The notes under the pieces: model-generated | Seen by the model: only the letters and a program-made list of their open reading frames with translations | The model's database searches: none | What the model was told of the DNA's origin: nothing | Made by a program: the position numbers and the translations under genes | Shown here: piece after piece, positions 1-8,413 of the stretch | How the letters are laid out: each line of letters starts with the position of its first letter | Position numbering within the stretch: position 1 is the first letter of the stretch | Assembly: GCA_030652255.1 (NCBI GenBank) | Contig: JAUSAZ010000140.1 | Coordinates: 26,353 to 90,352, forward strand | Direction: 5' to 3' | DNA: 64,000 nt | Source: Myxococcales bacterium | GTDB taxonomy: Bacteria; Myxococcota_A; Polyangia; Polyangiales; Ga0077539

Positions 1-1265
1 AGCTGCGGGGTGCCGTCGTCGACGTCGCGTCCGTCGACGGCGACGAGGGCGTCGTCGGCGTCGGGCGCCGTGGCGACGGCGAGGTCGGCGGTGCGGGTGA
101 GGAAGCCCGTGAGCAGCGGCGCGCGCCCGAGGTAGCGCCCGGCGTCGTCGAGGAGCGAGAGGTTGAGCGACCCGCCCGCGTCGTCGGCGAGGGCGGAGAG
201 GGAGATGGCCGCGACGCGGTGGTGGCCCATCGGAGCGAGGGCGACGCGGAGGTCGGCGGCGCCGCGGTAGGTGGCGAGGGTGAGCGGCGCGGCGGTGACG
301 GTGTCGTCGGTCGCGAGCACGGCGGCGCGGGCGGCGGTGTCGCGGCGGGCGACCCGGGCGCGCCACGCGACGAGGGTGCGCTCGTCGGCGAGCGGGAGCA
401 CGGCGGGGTGGTCGAGGTCGCGGGCGACGAGGGTGGCGCGGTCGTCGTCGAGGCGCACGAGGGCGCGCTCGTCGGCGGGGGTGGCGCGCTCGCGGGCGAC
501 GGTGGCCCACACGGTGGCGCCGCGGGCGGTGACGGCGACGCGGGGGGCCTCGCCGGTGAAGGCTCCGCCGTCGGGCGCGGGGGCGGAGTGCACGGAGTCG
601 TCGGGGTCGACGCGGTCGATGAAGGCGGCCCAGGCGGTGGTGTCGGCGCGGCCGTCGCCGGGCGAGCGCGCGGCGCTGCGGGCGACGGCGACGACGGGGC
701 GGTCGTCGCGGAGGGCGAGCGCGGGCGCGCCGAGCACGCCGGTGGGCGCGAGGAGGCGGGCGGGAGCCGGGGCGGGGGTGCCGTCGGGGGCGATCGCGCG
801 GAGGGCGATGCGGTGCTGGCCGGGGTCGCCCTGGCGCCACGCGAGGAGGTAGCCGTCGCGGGTGGCGACGAGGACGGGGAGGGCCGGGGAGGGGATGCCC
901 TCGAGGTCGATGTGCGCATGGGCGATGCCGTCGGTGACGGAGCTGCCCGCGCGGTCGAGGGGGAGGAGGCGGAGCGTGGGGTGGCCGTCGCGGTGCGGGT
1001 CGACGATGAAGGCGACGAGGCCGCCGTCGGCGCGGCGCGCGAGGGCGGGGGTGGCCGGGAGCCCGGGGGTGAGCGAGGCGACCGCGAGGGGGTCGCCGGC
1101 CTCGCAGCGGGGCATCGCGGGCGCGGGGAGGCCGCGGACGACGGTGGAGGTGTCGGCCGGGGCGGGGGCCTCGGGCATCCCGACCGGGGCGGTGGGCACC
1201 GGACGGGGCGCGCTGCGGCAGGCCGCGAGGACGAGGGAGAGGCCGAGGAGGTGGTGGCGTCGCAC
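1..1265 (-). CDS. Predicted surface lipoprotein, C-terminus off the left edge
   Basis: A leftward reading frame with no stop runs from a GTG at 1263-1265 to the window edge, so about 421 residues are visible and the C-terminus is missing. The N-terminus is a short lipoprotein signal peptide (Arg-Arg, hydrophobic stretch, then Leu-Ala-Ala-Cys with Cys at residue 16) followed by a Pro/Ala-rich linker. The rest is a series of short segments alternating hydrophobic beta-like strands with Arg-Asp-Gly / Asp-Asp-Arg turns, such as 'VATRDGYLLAW' and 'RDDRPVVAVARS'. This resembles a beta-propeller-like surface protein, but no named family is recognised. The opposite strand carries long Gly/Glu-rich open frames, which are antisense shadows. 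A role on the cell surface is inferred only from the signal peptide. Confidence 0.65.
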   Translation of the reverse strand, partial: MRRHHLLGLSLVLAACRSAPRPVPTAPVGMPEAPAPADTSTVVRGLPAPAMPRCEAGDPLAVASLTPGLPATPALARRADGGLVAFIVDPHRDGHPTLRLLPLDRAGSSVTDGIAHAHIDLEGIPSPALPVLVATRDGYLLAWRQGDPGQHRIALRAIAPDGTPAPAPARLLAPTGVLGAPALALRDDRPVVAVARSAARSPGDGRADTTAWAAFIDRVDPDDSVHSAPAPDGGAFTGEAPRVAVTARGATVWATVARERATPADERALVRLDDDRATLVARDLDHPAVLPLADERTLVAWRARVARRDTAARAAVLATDDTVTAAPLTLATYRGAADLRVALAPMGHHRVAAISLSALADDAGGSLNLSLLDDAGRYLGRAPLLTGFLTRTADLAVATAPDADDALVAVDGRDVDDGTPQ

Positions 1266-1480
1266 GGGGGTGTTCTGAGCGACACCGGGGGAGCGGGGGA
1301 AGTTCCCGGCAGGTAGTTCAGGGGCTTCGGGGTGTGGAGGCGATGCGACGCCTCGACGATGCCTTGGCCCTCCTACAACCGCCCGCGGCCTGCGTAGTGA
1401 CGGTTCCGGCGATCGGTGATAGCCACGAATCTGCGGCTGCCAGGGCGTGCGCCGCTCCCGAAGGGGGTCCGACCTTCTCC

Positions 1481-3787
1481 ATGTCAACCCGGTGGTTTCC
1501 GACCCTGTCGCTCCTGTCCTGCGGCGTGCTGACCGCCTGTGGCGCGACGCCCGAAGACGTGACCGTCGATCCCGGTGACGCGGCCCTCTCCGCCGACGCC
1601 GCGCCCTCCCGCGACGGCGCCCCTCCCATCGACGCCGCGCCCTCCCGCGACGCGGGCCCTGCCATCGACGTGGTCCCCTCGCGCGACGCGGGCCCCTCGC
1701 GCGACGCCGTCCCTCCGCTCGATGTGCCCGTCGGGGTCGATGTGCCCGTCGCGGTCGACAGCGGCCCGGCCGCGCCCACGGCGCTGCTCGACCTGCACCT
1801 CTTCGATCTCTGGTCGCAGCCGCTCCCGACCGCCGACGCGACGCTCACCGTCACCCGCGACGGCGTCGCCGTGCCCACGCTCCCCGGCGCGCAGCCGTGG
1901 ATACGCCGCGTCGCGCTCGGCGCGGGCGCCCGGCTCACGGTCACCCTCGACGCCCCGGGGCACCGCACGCTCCGCGCCGACATCACCTTCGATGGCACGC
2001 GCTCCCCGTCGGGCCTCACGGCGCGCCTCGCGTCGGGCGTCACCGGGGCGGGCCTCTCGCTCTCCCGCGCGACCGTCGACGTTGACGGCGAGGCGGTGCC
2101 GGTGCACTCCGTGGTGCTGGGGCTGCGGCACCTGTGGTTCTCGGCGCAGGGGCGCCCCGCGCGCCGGGGCAACCGCGCCGACCTGCTGATGGACGGCGAC
2201 GAGGCGTGGCGCTCGGTGTACGCGGGCCTCCAGACGGCGCGCTCGACGGTCAACGTCTCCACCTGGTGGTGGGAGTCGGACTTCGAGCTCCTCCGCGACG
2301 CCGCGACGCACCCCACGTCGACCGAGTCGCAGCGGCGCGGCAACACGGTGCTGGCCATCATGGAGGCGCTGCCCGCGCGCAAGCGGGTGATCGTGGGGCA
2401 GTTCCTGTCGATGGACGGGGTCGCCTCGACGCTCTCCACGGACGCGGCGCTGCGGGCGCACGGCACGCTCGCGGGCGACAACTTCGAGCACATGGGGCAG
2501 GCCAACCCGACCCGCGGGATGTTCGACTTCGCGGTGCTGCCCTTCTCCTTCGGCGCCCGGGTGCGCGCGGGCTTCCCGACGCTGGCGGCGGGCATGTTCG
2601 CGGCGGAGGCGATGGTGCAGAGCGAGGTGCCGGGGCACCGCGTCGACCTCACGCACTGGCCGGTGGTGATGGCCAACGTCGAGGCCGCGTCCTACCACCA
2701 GAAGTTCATGACCATCGACCAGCGCCTGGCGTTCATCGGCGGGATGAACCTCCGGCGGGTCGACTGGGACACCTCGCAGCACCGGGTGTTCGAACCGCGG
2801 CGGATGCTCTTCGGGGCGTCCGCGGCCACGCGGCAGCAGGTGGTGGCCCGCGACCGGCTGCCCGACACGGGCCCGCGCAAGGACTACGTCGTGCGTCTGG
2901 AGGGCCCGAGCGCCATCGACGCGGAGGACGTCTTCCACGAGCGCTGGGACTTCCTCCGGCGCACCAACGCGCGCTACAGCCCCGACAGCTCGGCCTACGC
3001 GCTGGGCGCGGCGCCGGCGCCGGTCGCGGGGGGCGTGCAGGTGCAGGTCACCGCCACGCTCCCGGAGCCCTTCAACGAGCACGCCATCGCGGAGACGTGG
3101 TTCAACGCCGTCGCCCAGGCGCGGCAGTACATCTACATCGAAGACCAGTACTTCCGGATCCCGATGCTGACCGAGGCGATCATGCGGCGGATGGCGGAGG
3201 TCCCGGCGCTGCGGCTGGTGGTGATCACCAAGCCAATCGGCGAGTGGTCCGACCCGGGCTGCGCGTGGACCCGGCGCACGCACGAAGACCTGCTCGCGCG
3301 CTTCCCCGAGCGCTACGCGATGCTCCAGCTGCGCTCCTTCGACACGCAGGTCACCTGGGGCATCGACGAGACCGAGTCGCGCTTCGTCGACATGGACGTG
3401 CACTCCAAGATGTTCATCGTCGACGACCTGTTCATGAGCGTGGGCAGCGCCAACAAGAACAACCGCGGCGTCGTGTACGAGGCCGAGCTCAACGTGGCCG
3501 TGTACGACCCCACCTGGGTGCGCGCGGCGCGGCGCCGCATCCTCGCCAACATCCTGCCCCCGGGCACGGTGGTCTCCGACGACGCCGCGCGCTGGTACGA
3601 CCAGCTCCTGCTGGCCGCGCGCTACAACGACGCCGTGCGCCAGGCGTGGACCGACGAGGGCGACGACATCTCCCTCGACGGGCGCCCGCTGCCGACCCAG
3701 TACGCCCCGCGGGGCTTCGTGTACTCGCTGCCGATGCGCGGCGTCATGCGCTGCCTCATCGAGGACATCGGCCCCGACATGGTGTGA
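1481..3787 (+). CDS. Phospholipase D-family lipoprotein with two HKD motifs
   Basis: The protein has 768 residues from the ATG at 1481, chosen because it begins a clean lipoprotein signal peptide (LTAC, Cys20). In-frame upstream starts would put 49 residues before it. After the lipobox comes an Asp/Ala/Pro/Val-rich low-complexity spacer (about residues 30-95). Two HxKxxxxD catalytic motifs follow, 'HQKFMTID' (His406) and 'HSKMFIVDD' (His641), each with a downstream Gly-Gly/Ser-rich segment. Two HKD motifs in one chain are the signature of the phospholipase D superfamily, which hydrolyses or transfers phosphodiester head groups. Lipid anchoring suggests action on the periplasmic or outer surface. 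Whether the substrate is phospholipid or another phosphodiester cannot be read from sequence. It lies just upstream of T6SS genes, but the Sec-type lipoprotein signal argues against T6SS cargo. Confidence 0.85.
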   Translation: MSTRWFPTLSLLSCGVLTACGATPEDVTVDPGDAALSADAAPSRDGAPPIDAAPSRDAGPAIDVVPSRDAGPSRDAVPPLDVPVGVDVPVAVDSGPAAPTALLDLHLFDLWSQPLPTADATLTVTRDGVAVPTLPGAQPWIRRVALGAGARLTVTLDAPGHRTLRADITFDGTRSPSGLTARLASGVTGAGLSLSRATVDVDGEAVPVHSVVLGLRHLWFSAQGRPARRGNRADLLMDGDEAWRSVYAGLQTARSTVNVSTWWWESDFELLRDAATHPTSTESQRRGNTVLAIMEALPARKRVIVGQFLSMDGVASTLSTDAALRAHGTLAGDNFEHMGQANPTRGMFDFAVLPFSFGARVRAGFPTLAAGMFAAEAMVQSEVPGHRVDLTHWPVVMANVEAASYHQKFMTIDQRLAFIGGMNLRRVDWDTSQHRVFEPRRMLFGASAATRQQVVARDRLPDTGPRKDYVVRLEGPSAIDAEDVFHERWDFLRRTNARYSPDSSAYALGAAPAPVAGGVQVQVTATLPEPFNEHAIAETWFNAVAQARQYIYIEDQYFRIPMLTEAIMRRMAEVPALRLVVITKPIGEWSDPGCAWTRRTHEDLLARFPERYAMLQLRSFDTQVTWGIDETESRFVDMDVHSKMFIVDDLFMSVGSANKNNRGVVYEAELNVAVYDPTWVRAARRRILANILPPGTVVSDDAARWYDQLLLAARYNDAVRQAWTDEGDDISLDGRPLPTQYAPRGFVYSLPMRGVMRCLIEDIGPDMV

Positions 3788-3807
3788 GGCCCCCCCCCGC
3801 CCGCTCG

Positions 3808-5025
3808 CTAACGCACCGGACGCAGGGTCACGAAGGACACGCTGTCGCTGCCGCTGTTGCGCGTGGCGTCGAGCACGACCCGGACGGTGCCCGAGAGCGC
3901 CCGCCGGCCCCAGAGGTCGGTCACGATGGTGAGCGAGCCCTCGCCGGTGCGCTGGTCGATGCGGCTGGCCTCGCCGTTGACGGTGAAGAGCGCGCGCATG
4001 TCGTTGCGGTTCTCCGAGTGCCGCGAGCCGATGAGCACGTCGTAGGTGGCCGCGGTCACGTTGCTGAAGGTGAAGGTCGCCGTGCCGCGCAGCGTGCCGT
4101 CGGGCGCGTACCCGCCGGTGCAGTCCTCCGAGGCGTGGTCGCCGCGGGCCGTGTACGCGTAGTTGGCGTCGCAGCGAAACACCCAGTTGCCGCGTTGGGT
4201 GTACGTCGCCGCGCGGTACCCGATGGTGCGCTCGACCACCGGTCCGGTGGGCGTGCCCGCGTCCGTGGGCATGGGCATCGGCGTGGCGGCGCCGGGGCAG
4301 CGCTCCACCCGCGCGGTGAACTCCAGCGCCACGCGTCCCACCCGGAAGAACGACCGCGACAGCGGCCCCGGCCCGAAGGCGACCGCGTTGTCGCCCGCCA
4401 CGACGGCGCCGGTCACGTCGACCCGGTGGCCGGGCACGGTGACGTTGTCCCACGCGGTGTTGGCGGGCATCTGGAAGCGCCGCCCCCCGAGGGTGATCAC
4501 GCCCTCCTCGTTGGGGTGGTCGGAGTCGAAGGAGTCGTACACCAGCGTGGCCGCGGTGACGCCCGAAGGAATACCGGGCAGCGTAAAGCGCAGGCGCGCG
4601 CTGGACGTGGGGCCGACGTCGAGCTGCTGCATCGCGGCGGCGAAGGTGCTCGACTCCACCCGGCAGCGCTGCTCGGGCACCACCGGCGTGGGCGCGCCCC
4701 GGTCGACGGGCACCGGCGGCACGTCGACGGGCGCCGGAGGGACGTCCATCACAACGGGCGCCCCCGCCTCGATGGGCGCCGTCGGGGCGTCGAGCGCGGC
4801 GGGCGGCGCGTCCACCGGCGCGGCGGGCACATCGTCGTCCTGGGCGAGCGCGCCGTCGACCTCCGGGCGGGGGCCCACGTCGTCGTCGACGGAGGCGTCT
4901 GCGGGCCACGGCGGCTCCATCTCCGCGTTGGGATCGGTGGTGACGGTCTCGTCGGGCGCACACGCCACGAGCGACAGACCGGCGACCATCGACACCGCCC
5001 AGGCCCTTCGAGCGACAGCCTTCAT
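3808..5025 (-). CDS. Predicted surface lipoprotein with low-complexity spacer
   Basis: The protein has 405 residues and a lipoprotein signal peptide (LSLVAC, Cys22). An Asp/Ala/Pro/Val-rich spacer follows (about residues 35-110), of the same style as the neighbouring lipoproteins. The folded part seems to have two beta-rich units. The first contains 'GVTAATLVYDSFDSD'. The C-terminal unit, with 'NVTAATYDVLIGSR' and a final 'SVSFVTLRPVR', resembles carbohydrate-binding-like or golvesin-type beta-sandwich domains found in myxobacterial surface proteins; that match is by eye and weak. The gene lies 62 nt downstream of bcp on the same strand and may end the tssE-bcp unit. Its stop faces the phospholipase D gene across 20 nt. 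Confidence 0.7.
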   Translation of the reverse strand: MKAVARRAWAVSMVAGLSLVACAPDETVTTDPNAEMEPPWPADASVDDDVGPRPEVDGALAQDDDVPAAPVDAPPAALDAPTAPIEAGAPVVMDVPPAPVDVPPVPVDRGAPTPVVPEQRCRVESSTFAAAMQQLDVGPTSSARLRFTLPGIPSGVTAATLVYDSFDSDHPNEEGVITLGGRRFQMPANTAWDNVTVPGHRVDVTGAVVAGDNAVAFGPGPLSRSFFRVGRVALEFTARVERCPGAATPMPMPTDAGTPTGPVVERTIGYRAATYTQRGNWVFRCDANYAYTARGDHASEDCTGGYAPDGTLRGTATFTFSNVTAATYDVLIGSRHSENRNDMRALFTVNGEASRIDQRTGEGSLTIVTDLWGRRALSGTVRVVLDATRNSGSDSVSFVTLRPVR

Positions 5026-5087
5026 GCCTCAGCCTCCGGGCGGTGAGGCTGGCACACCTCACCCGGCGGCAACAACGCCCGGTGCGC

Positions 5088-5552
5088 TCAAGCCTGGAGG
5101 TCGGCCAGCACCTTCGCCGCGTGCCCGGCGGCCTTCACGTTGGCGTAGGCCCTCAGCACCTTGCCCTGGCCGTCGATGACGAAGGTGCTCCGCAGCACGC
5201 CCTCCACCTTCTTGCCGTACATGGTCTTCTCGCCCCAGGCCCCGTAGGCGTGGTGGATGGCCAGCTCGGGGTCGCTCAGCAGCGCCACCTTGAGCCCGTA
5301 CTTGTCCCTGAACTTGCAGTGGCTCTTCACGGTGTCGCGCGACACGCCGAGCACCGTCGCCCCGGCCGCGGCGAACTCGCCCGCCAGCGCCGTGAACTCG
5401 TTGGCTTCTACGGTGCAGCCAGGGGTGTCGTCCTTCGGATAGAAGTACAGCACCAGGGTCTTGCCCTTGAAGTCTTCGAGGGAGAGATCACTGCCCGAGT
5501 CTGCGGGCGCCTTGAACGTCGGCGCCGCGTCGCCTGCCTTCAGCATCGTCAT
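5088..5552 (-). CDS. bcp: Thiol peroxidase / peroxiredoxin of the BCP type
   Basis: The protein has 154 residues, the usual length for bacterioferritin comigratory protein peroxiredoxins. These reduce hydrogen peroxide and organic or lipid hydroperoxides in the cytoplasm using thioredoxin-type donors. The peroxidatic motif 'DDTPGCTVEA' puts the active cysteine at residue 46 with the conserved Thr-Pro before it. A second cysteine at residue 79 ('KSHCKF') sits on the following helix and could be the resolving partner; the Cys-x4-Cys pair of some family members is absent. 'LRSTFVID' supplies the conserved Arg. The gene lies 22 nt downstream of tssE on the same strand, so the two are probably co-transcribed, an unusual pairing. 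An alternative start two codons downstream would change little. Confidence 0.93.
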   Translation of the reverse strand: MTMLKAGDAAPTFKAPADSGSDLSLEDFKGKTLVLYFYPKDDTPGCTVEANEFTALAGEFAAAGATVLGVSRDTVKSHCKFRDKYGLKVALLSDPELAIHHAYGAWGEKTMYGKKVEGVLRSTFVIDGQGKVLRAYANVKAAGHAAKVLADLQA

Positions 5553-5574
5553 CGGATCCCCTCTTCGGCGCCCT

Positions 5575-5967
5575 TCAGCGGACGCTGATCTGCCCGCCGG
5601 CGCGCAGCTGCGTCTCCAGCCGCACCGCGCCCTTGGAGGTCTTGCTCGCGAGTTGCGCCGTGATCTGGAACTTCAGCACCAGCACCTCGTCGTCCCGCAC
5701 GTGCTGCACGATGACGTTCTTCAGCCGCGGCTCGTACTGCAGGATCGTCGCGCGGATGGACCGCTGCAGCGTCTGGATGGCCTCGGGGAAGGTGTGCATG
5801 AGGTCGGTGAAGTCGACCACGCCGAAGTCCATCGCCGCGGGGCACTCGCCCTGCCGCGTGTTGAGCAGCCCCCGGAGGTGCTCGATGATCGACTCGACGT
5901 CGTTCTCCGTGCGGGTTCGGGTGATGTCCTTCGCGGAGATTCGGGAGAGCAGTCCACGTCCGGCCAT
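5575..5967 (-). CDS. tssE: T6SS baseplate protein TssE (gp25-like)
   Basis: TssE is the T6SS counterpart of phage T4 gp25. It sits in the baseplate wedge and nucleates sheath assembly together with TssF and TssG. The 130-residue product has the family layout: a 'GLLSRI' N-terminus, 'LLNTRQGEC' (the Arg-Gln-Gly motif typical of gp25 proteins), 'GVVDFTDL', and 'IRATILQYEPRLKNV' containing the conserved Tyr-Glu-Pro-Arg-Leu. The ATG at 5967 is chosen because it matches the family N-terminus. An ATG at 5988, seven codons earlier, has a loose GGAG upstream and cannot be excluded. It is transcribed away from the main T6SS run. tssF and tssG, which usually follow it, are absent here and bcp follows instead. 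Confidence 0.9.
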   Translation of the reverse strand: MAGRGLLSRISAKDITRTRTENDVESIIEHLRGLLNTRQGECPAAMDFGVVDFTDLMHTFPEAIQTLQRSIRATILQYEPRLKNVIVQHVRDDEVLVLKFQITAQLASKTSKGAVRLETQLRAGGQISVR

Positions 5968-6167
5968 ATCGTTGGGTGCGCGGACCATACACCCGCGGCG
6001 CGCTCCGCCGCGAATCTCCGCGCTGCTCTGGTAGAGCTCTCCGCCCGCTCCGAGCGGTTCTGGAGAAGTATTGCTTCGCGAAACGTCACCGTGCGATTCT
6101 CCGCCCGAATCCGTGGCGGTGCGGACGTCCGGTGCCGCGCCTTAGCCGCTGGGGAAGGTCGATCAAC
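5968..6167. promoter_or_regulatory. Divergent intergenic region between tssE and tssJ
   Basis: This 200-nt stretch separates two T6SS genes read in opposite directions, so it must hold or overlap promoters for both. It is less GC-rich around 6060-6080. I see no confident -35/-10 pair. A sequence resembling a sigma-54 site at 6061-6076 has the wrong GG-to-GC spacing (9 nt rather than 10). The only supported element is a purine-rich ribosome-binding stretch (GGGGAAGG) at about 6151-6158, which helps fix the GTG start of tssJ at 6168. Confidence 0.45.
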
Positions 6168-7007
6168 GTGCGTAGAACGGGAAGCAAACAGGGTCTCCGA
6201 GGACTGCTCGCCTGCCTCGCGCTCGCGCCGATGGCGGCGACGTGCAGCAGCACGCCGCGCCTGCCGACGCAGCCGGCCACGTGCAACCTCCCGCAGAACA
6301 TCGGCCTCGTGCTGCGCGGCTCCGAGCGGCTCAACCCCAACGACGACGGGCGCTCGCTCCCGGTGGTGGTGCGCATCTATCAGCTCAAGTCCGGCGCGCG
6401 CATGGAAGAGGCGGAGTTCGAGGGCGTCTGGCGGCGCGACCGCGAGGTGCTCGCCGACGACATCCTCAAGATGGACGAGATGTACCTCTATCCCAACCAG
6501 CGCATGGCCCGCACGTTTCGCCGCGACCCCGCGGCCACGCACGTCGTCGCCGTCGCCATCTTCCGCCACCCCGCCGGCCAGGCGTGGCGCACCATCTACG
6601 AGCTCCCGCCGCCGCCCGGAGACGAGCGCTGCGCGGCGCAGTCCGCCGACCCCAACGCCAGCCCGCCGCCGGTGCGCGACGCCCGCTACGTCTTCTACCT
6701 CGAGGACTATTACATCGAGCCCGGCGTCGACGAGCCGCCCACCGACGCCGGCATCCGCGACAGCCGCGGACGGCTGCGCCTTCCCAGCACCCTGCCGGGC
6801 CGCCCCTCGGTGCCCGCGGTGAGCAGCCCCCCGTCGCTGCCCAACGTGCCGAGCCTCCCCAACGCGCCGTCGCTGCCGAGCGCCCCCAGCGCCCCCAGCG
6901 CGCCGTCGCTGCCGAGCGCACCCAGCGCGCCGTCGGTGCCCAGCGCGCCCACCTTCACGCCGCCCTCCATCTCGATGAGCTCGTCGGCGCGTGAGGTCCG
7001 CGCATGA
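6168..7007 (+). CDS. tssJ: T6SS outer-membrane lipoprotein TssJ with a Ser/Leu/Pro-repeat tail
   Basis: TssJ is the outer-membrane lipoprotein of the T6SS membrane complex (TssJ-TssL-TssM) and binds the periplasmic end of TssM. From the GTG at 6168 the 279-residue product starts with a lipoprotein signal peptide ending Met-Ala-Ala-Thr-Cys (Cys26). The beta-sandwich core follows: 'LNPNDDGRSLPVVVRIYQL', the conserved Pro-Val-x-Val-Arg-Ile-Tyr-Gln-Leu strand, then the 'VLADDILKMDEMYLYP' segment. GTG is preferred because the upstream in-frame ATG would place about 64 basic residues before the signal peptide. After about residue 205 the protein carries an unusual extension rich in Ser-Leu-Pro and Ser-Ala-Pro triplets, which standard TssJ lacks. 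Its stop overlaps the start of tssK by 4 nt (ATGA). Confidence 0.9.
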   Translation: MRRTGSKQGLRGLLACLALAPMAATCSSTPRLPTQPATCNLPQNIGLVLRGSERLNPNDDGRSLPVVVRIYQLKSGARMEEAEFEGVWRRDREVLADDILKMDEMYLYPNQRMARTFRRDPAATHVVAVAIFRHPAGQAWRTIYELPPPPGDERCAAQSADPNASPPPVRDARYVFYLEDYYIEPGVDEPPTDAGIRDSRGRLRLPSTLPGRPSVPAVSSPPSLPNVPSLPNAPSLPSAPSAPSAPSLPSAPSAPSVPSAPTFTPPSISMSSSAREVRA

Positions 7008-8383
7008 GGGTTCCGCAGCGGGTCATCTGGTCGGAGGGGATGTTCATGTCCCCGCAGCACCTCCAGCAGCTCGACCGCTACCACGAGGGTCTGCTCGAGG
7101 CGCGCCTCTCGGCGCTCAGCCCCTACGACTGGGGGGTCGTGTCGCTCGAGATCGACGAGCGCGCGCTCGTCGCCGGCCAGGTGCGCGTGCAGCGCTTCGA
7201 GGGCGTGCTCCCCGACGGCCTGCCCATCGCGTTCGACGGCGCGCACCCCGAGGCGCCCGCGGTGCGCCCCATCGAAGGCTACTTCGGCGCCACGCAGCGC
7301 GTGCTCGAGGTCTTCCTCGCGGTGCCCGCCGAGCGCGAGGGCTCGCCCGTCGTGGCCCCGAGCACCGTGCCCACCCAGGGCATGCGCTTCTTCACCGCGC
7401 AGCGGGCCGTGGTCGACGCCGCGGGCGGCGCGCAGGACGTCGCCGTCGCCTTCGCCCAGCGCCACGTGACGGTGCTCTTCGGCACCGAGAGCCGCGACGA
7501 CTTCGAGGCGATGAAGATCGCCGAGATCGTGCGCGACGGCGCCGGTCAGCTCGCGGTGCGCGCGGAGTTCATCCCCTCCATCCGCCGCATCGGCGCGTCG
7601 TCGTGGCTGATGGGCTCGCTCCGGCGCCTGCTCTCCCTCATGGCCGCCAAGCAGAACTCCCTCTCCGAGCAGCGCCGCCAGCGCGACGCGGCGACGGTGG
7701 AGTTCACCGCCGCGGACATCACCCGCTTCCTCCTGCTCAACGCGATCAACTCGTACCTCCCGGTGGTCAACCACCTCTGCGAGCGCGGCGACACCTCCCC
7801 CGAGGACGCGTACCTCTTCCTCTGCCAGCTCGCGGGCGCGCTCTCGACCTTCGCCTCCGACGCGAAGTTCTCGCCCACCACGCTGCCGAAGTTCCTCTAC
7901 ACCGACCTCCAGACCACCTTCGCGGAGGTCATCGAGCGCAACGTCACGCTGCTCAACCTCACGGTGCGCGAGAACTACATCGTGGTGCCGCTCGAGAGCC
8001 GCGAGGACGGTCTGCACTTCGGCCGCCTCGACGACGAGCGCCTCATCCGCGGCGCGCAGTACATCCTCTCCGTGCGCTCGCAGCAGCCCGAGCAGACCGC
8101 CGCCGAGCAGATCCCGCAGCTCTCCAAGATCGCCGCCTGGAGCGACGTCACCTCCATCGTGCAGAGCGCGCTCCCGGGCGTGGCCCTCCAGGTGACCTAC
8201 CGCCCGCCACCGGAGATCCCGCCCCGCGCCGGCATCCTCTACTTCATGCTCAACCAGAGCGGTCAGTTCTGGCGCAACGTCTCGGGCGAGCGGACCATCT
8301 CGATCTACCTGCCCCCGCCGTACGACCCCGCGAACATCAAGCTCGAGCTGCTCGCGATCCCCAAGCCCGCCGCAGCCCAATAA
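7004..8383 (+). CDS. tssK: T6SS baseplate-membrane adaptor TssK
   Basis: TssK links the T6SS baseplate to the membrane complex and resembles phage receptor-binding proteins. The 459-residue length fits the family. The N-terminus has the diagnostic pattern 'RVIWSEGMFMSPQHLQQLDR' (Val-x-Trp-x-Glu-Gly-Met-Phe-x-x-Pro-Gln-His). Further conserved stretches include 'FIPSIRRIGAS' and, near the C-terminus, 'ISIYLPPPYDPANIKLELLAIPK', the conserved strand that ends most TssK proteins. The ATG overlaps the tssJ stop, implying translational coupling. tssL follows after 30 nt. Confidence 0.95.
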   Translation: MRVPQRVIWSEGMFMSPQHLQQLDRYHEGLLEARLSALSPYDWGVVSLEIDERALVAGQVRVQRFEGVLPDGLPIAFDGAHPEAPAVRPIEGYFGATQRVLEVFLAVPAEREGSPVVAPSTVPTQGMRFFTAQRAVVDAAGGAQDVAVAFAQRHVTVLFGTESRDDFEAMKIAEIVRDGAGQLAVRAEFIPSIRRIGASSWLMGSLRRLLSLMAAKQNSLSEQRRQRDAATVEFTAADITRFLLLNAINSYLPVVNHLCERGDTSPEDAYLFLCQLAGALSTFASDAKFSPTTLPKFLYTDLQTTFAEVIERNVTLLNLTVRENYIVVPLESREDGLHFGRLDDERLIRGAQYILSVRSQQPEQTAAEQIPQLSKIAAWSDVTSIVQSALPGVALQVTYRPPPEIPPRAGILYFMLNQSGQFWRNVSGERTISIYLPPPYDPANIKLELLAIPKPAAAQ

Positions 8384-8413
8384 CGCCTTCCGCCACCGGA
8401 GTACCCCACCGGC

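Noticed and set aside
219..1316. Long rightward open frame rich in Gly, Glu and Arg
   Set aside because: It is antisense to the partial leftward lipoprotein frame, whose signal peptide and codon use are far more convincing.
6061..6076. Sigma-54-like promoter upstream of tssJ
   Set aside because: GG and GC are separated by 9 nt instead of the required 10, and the flanking consensus is weak.
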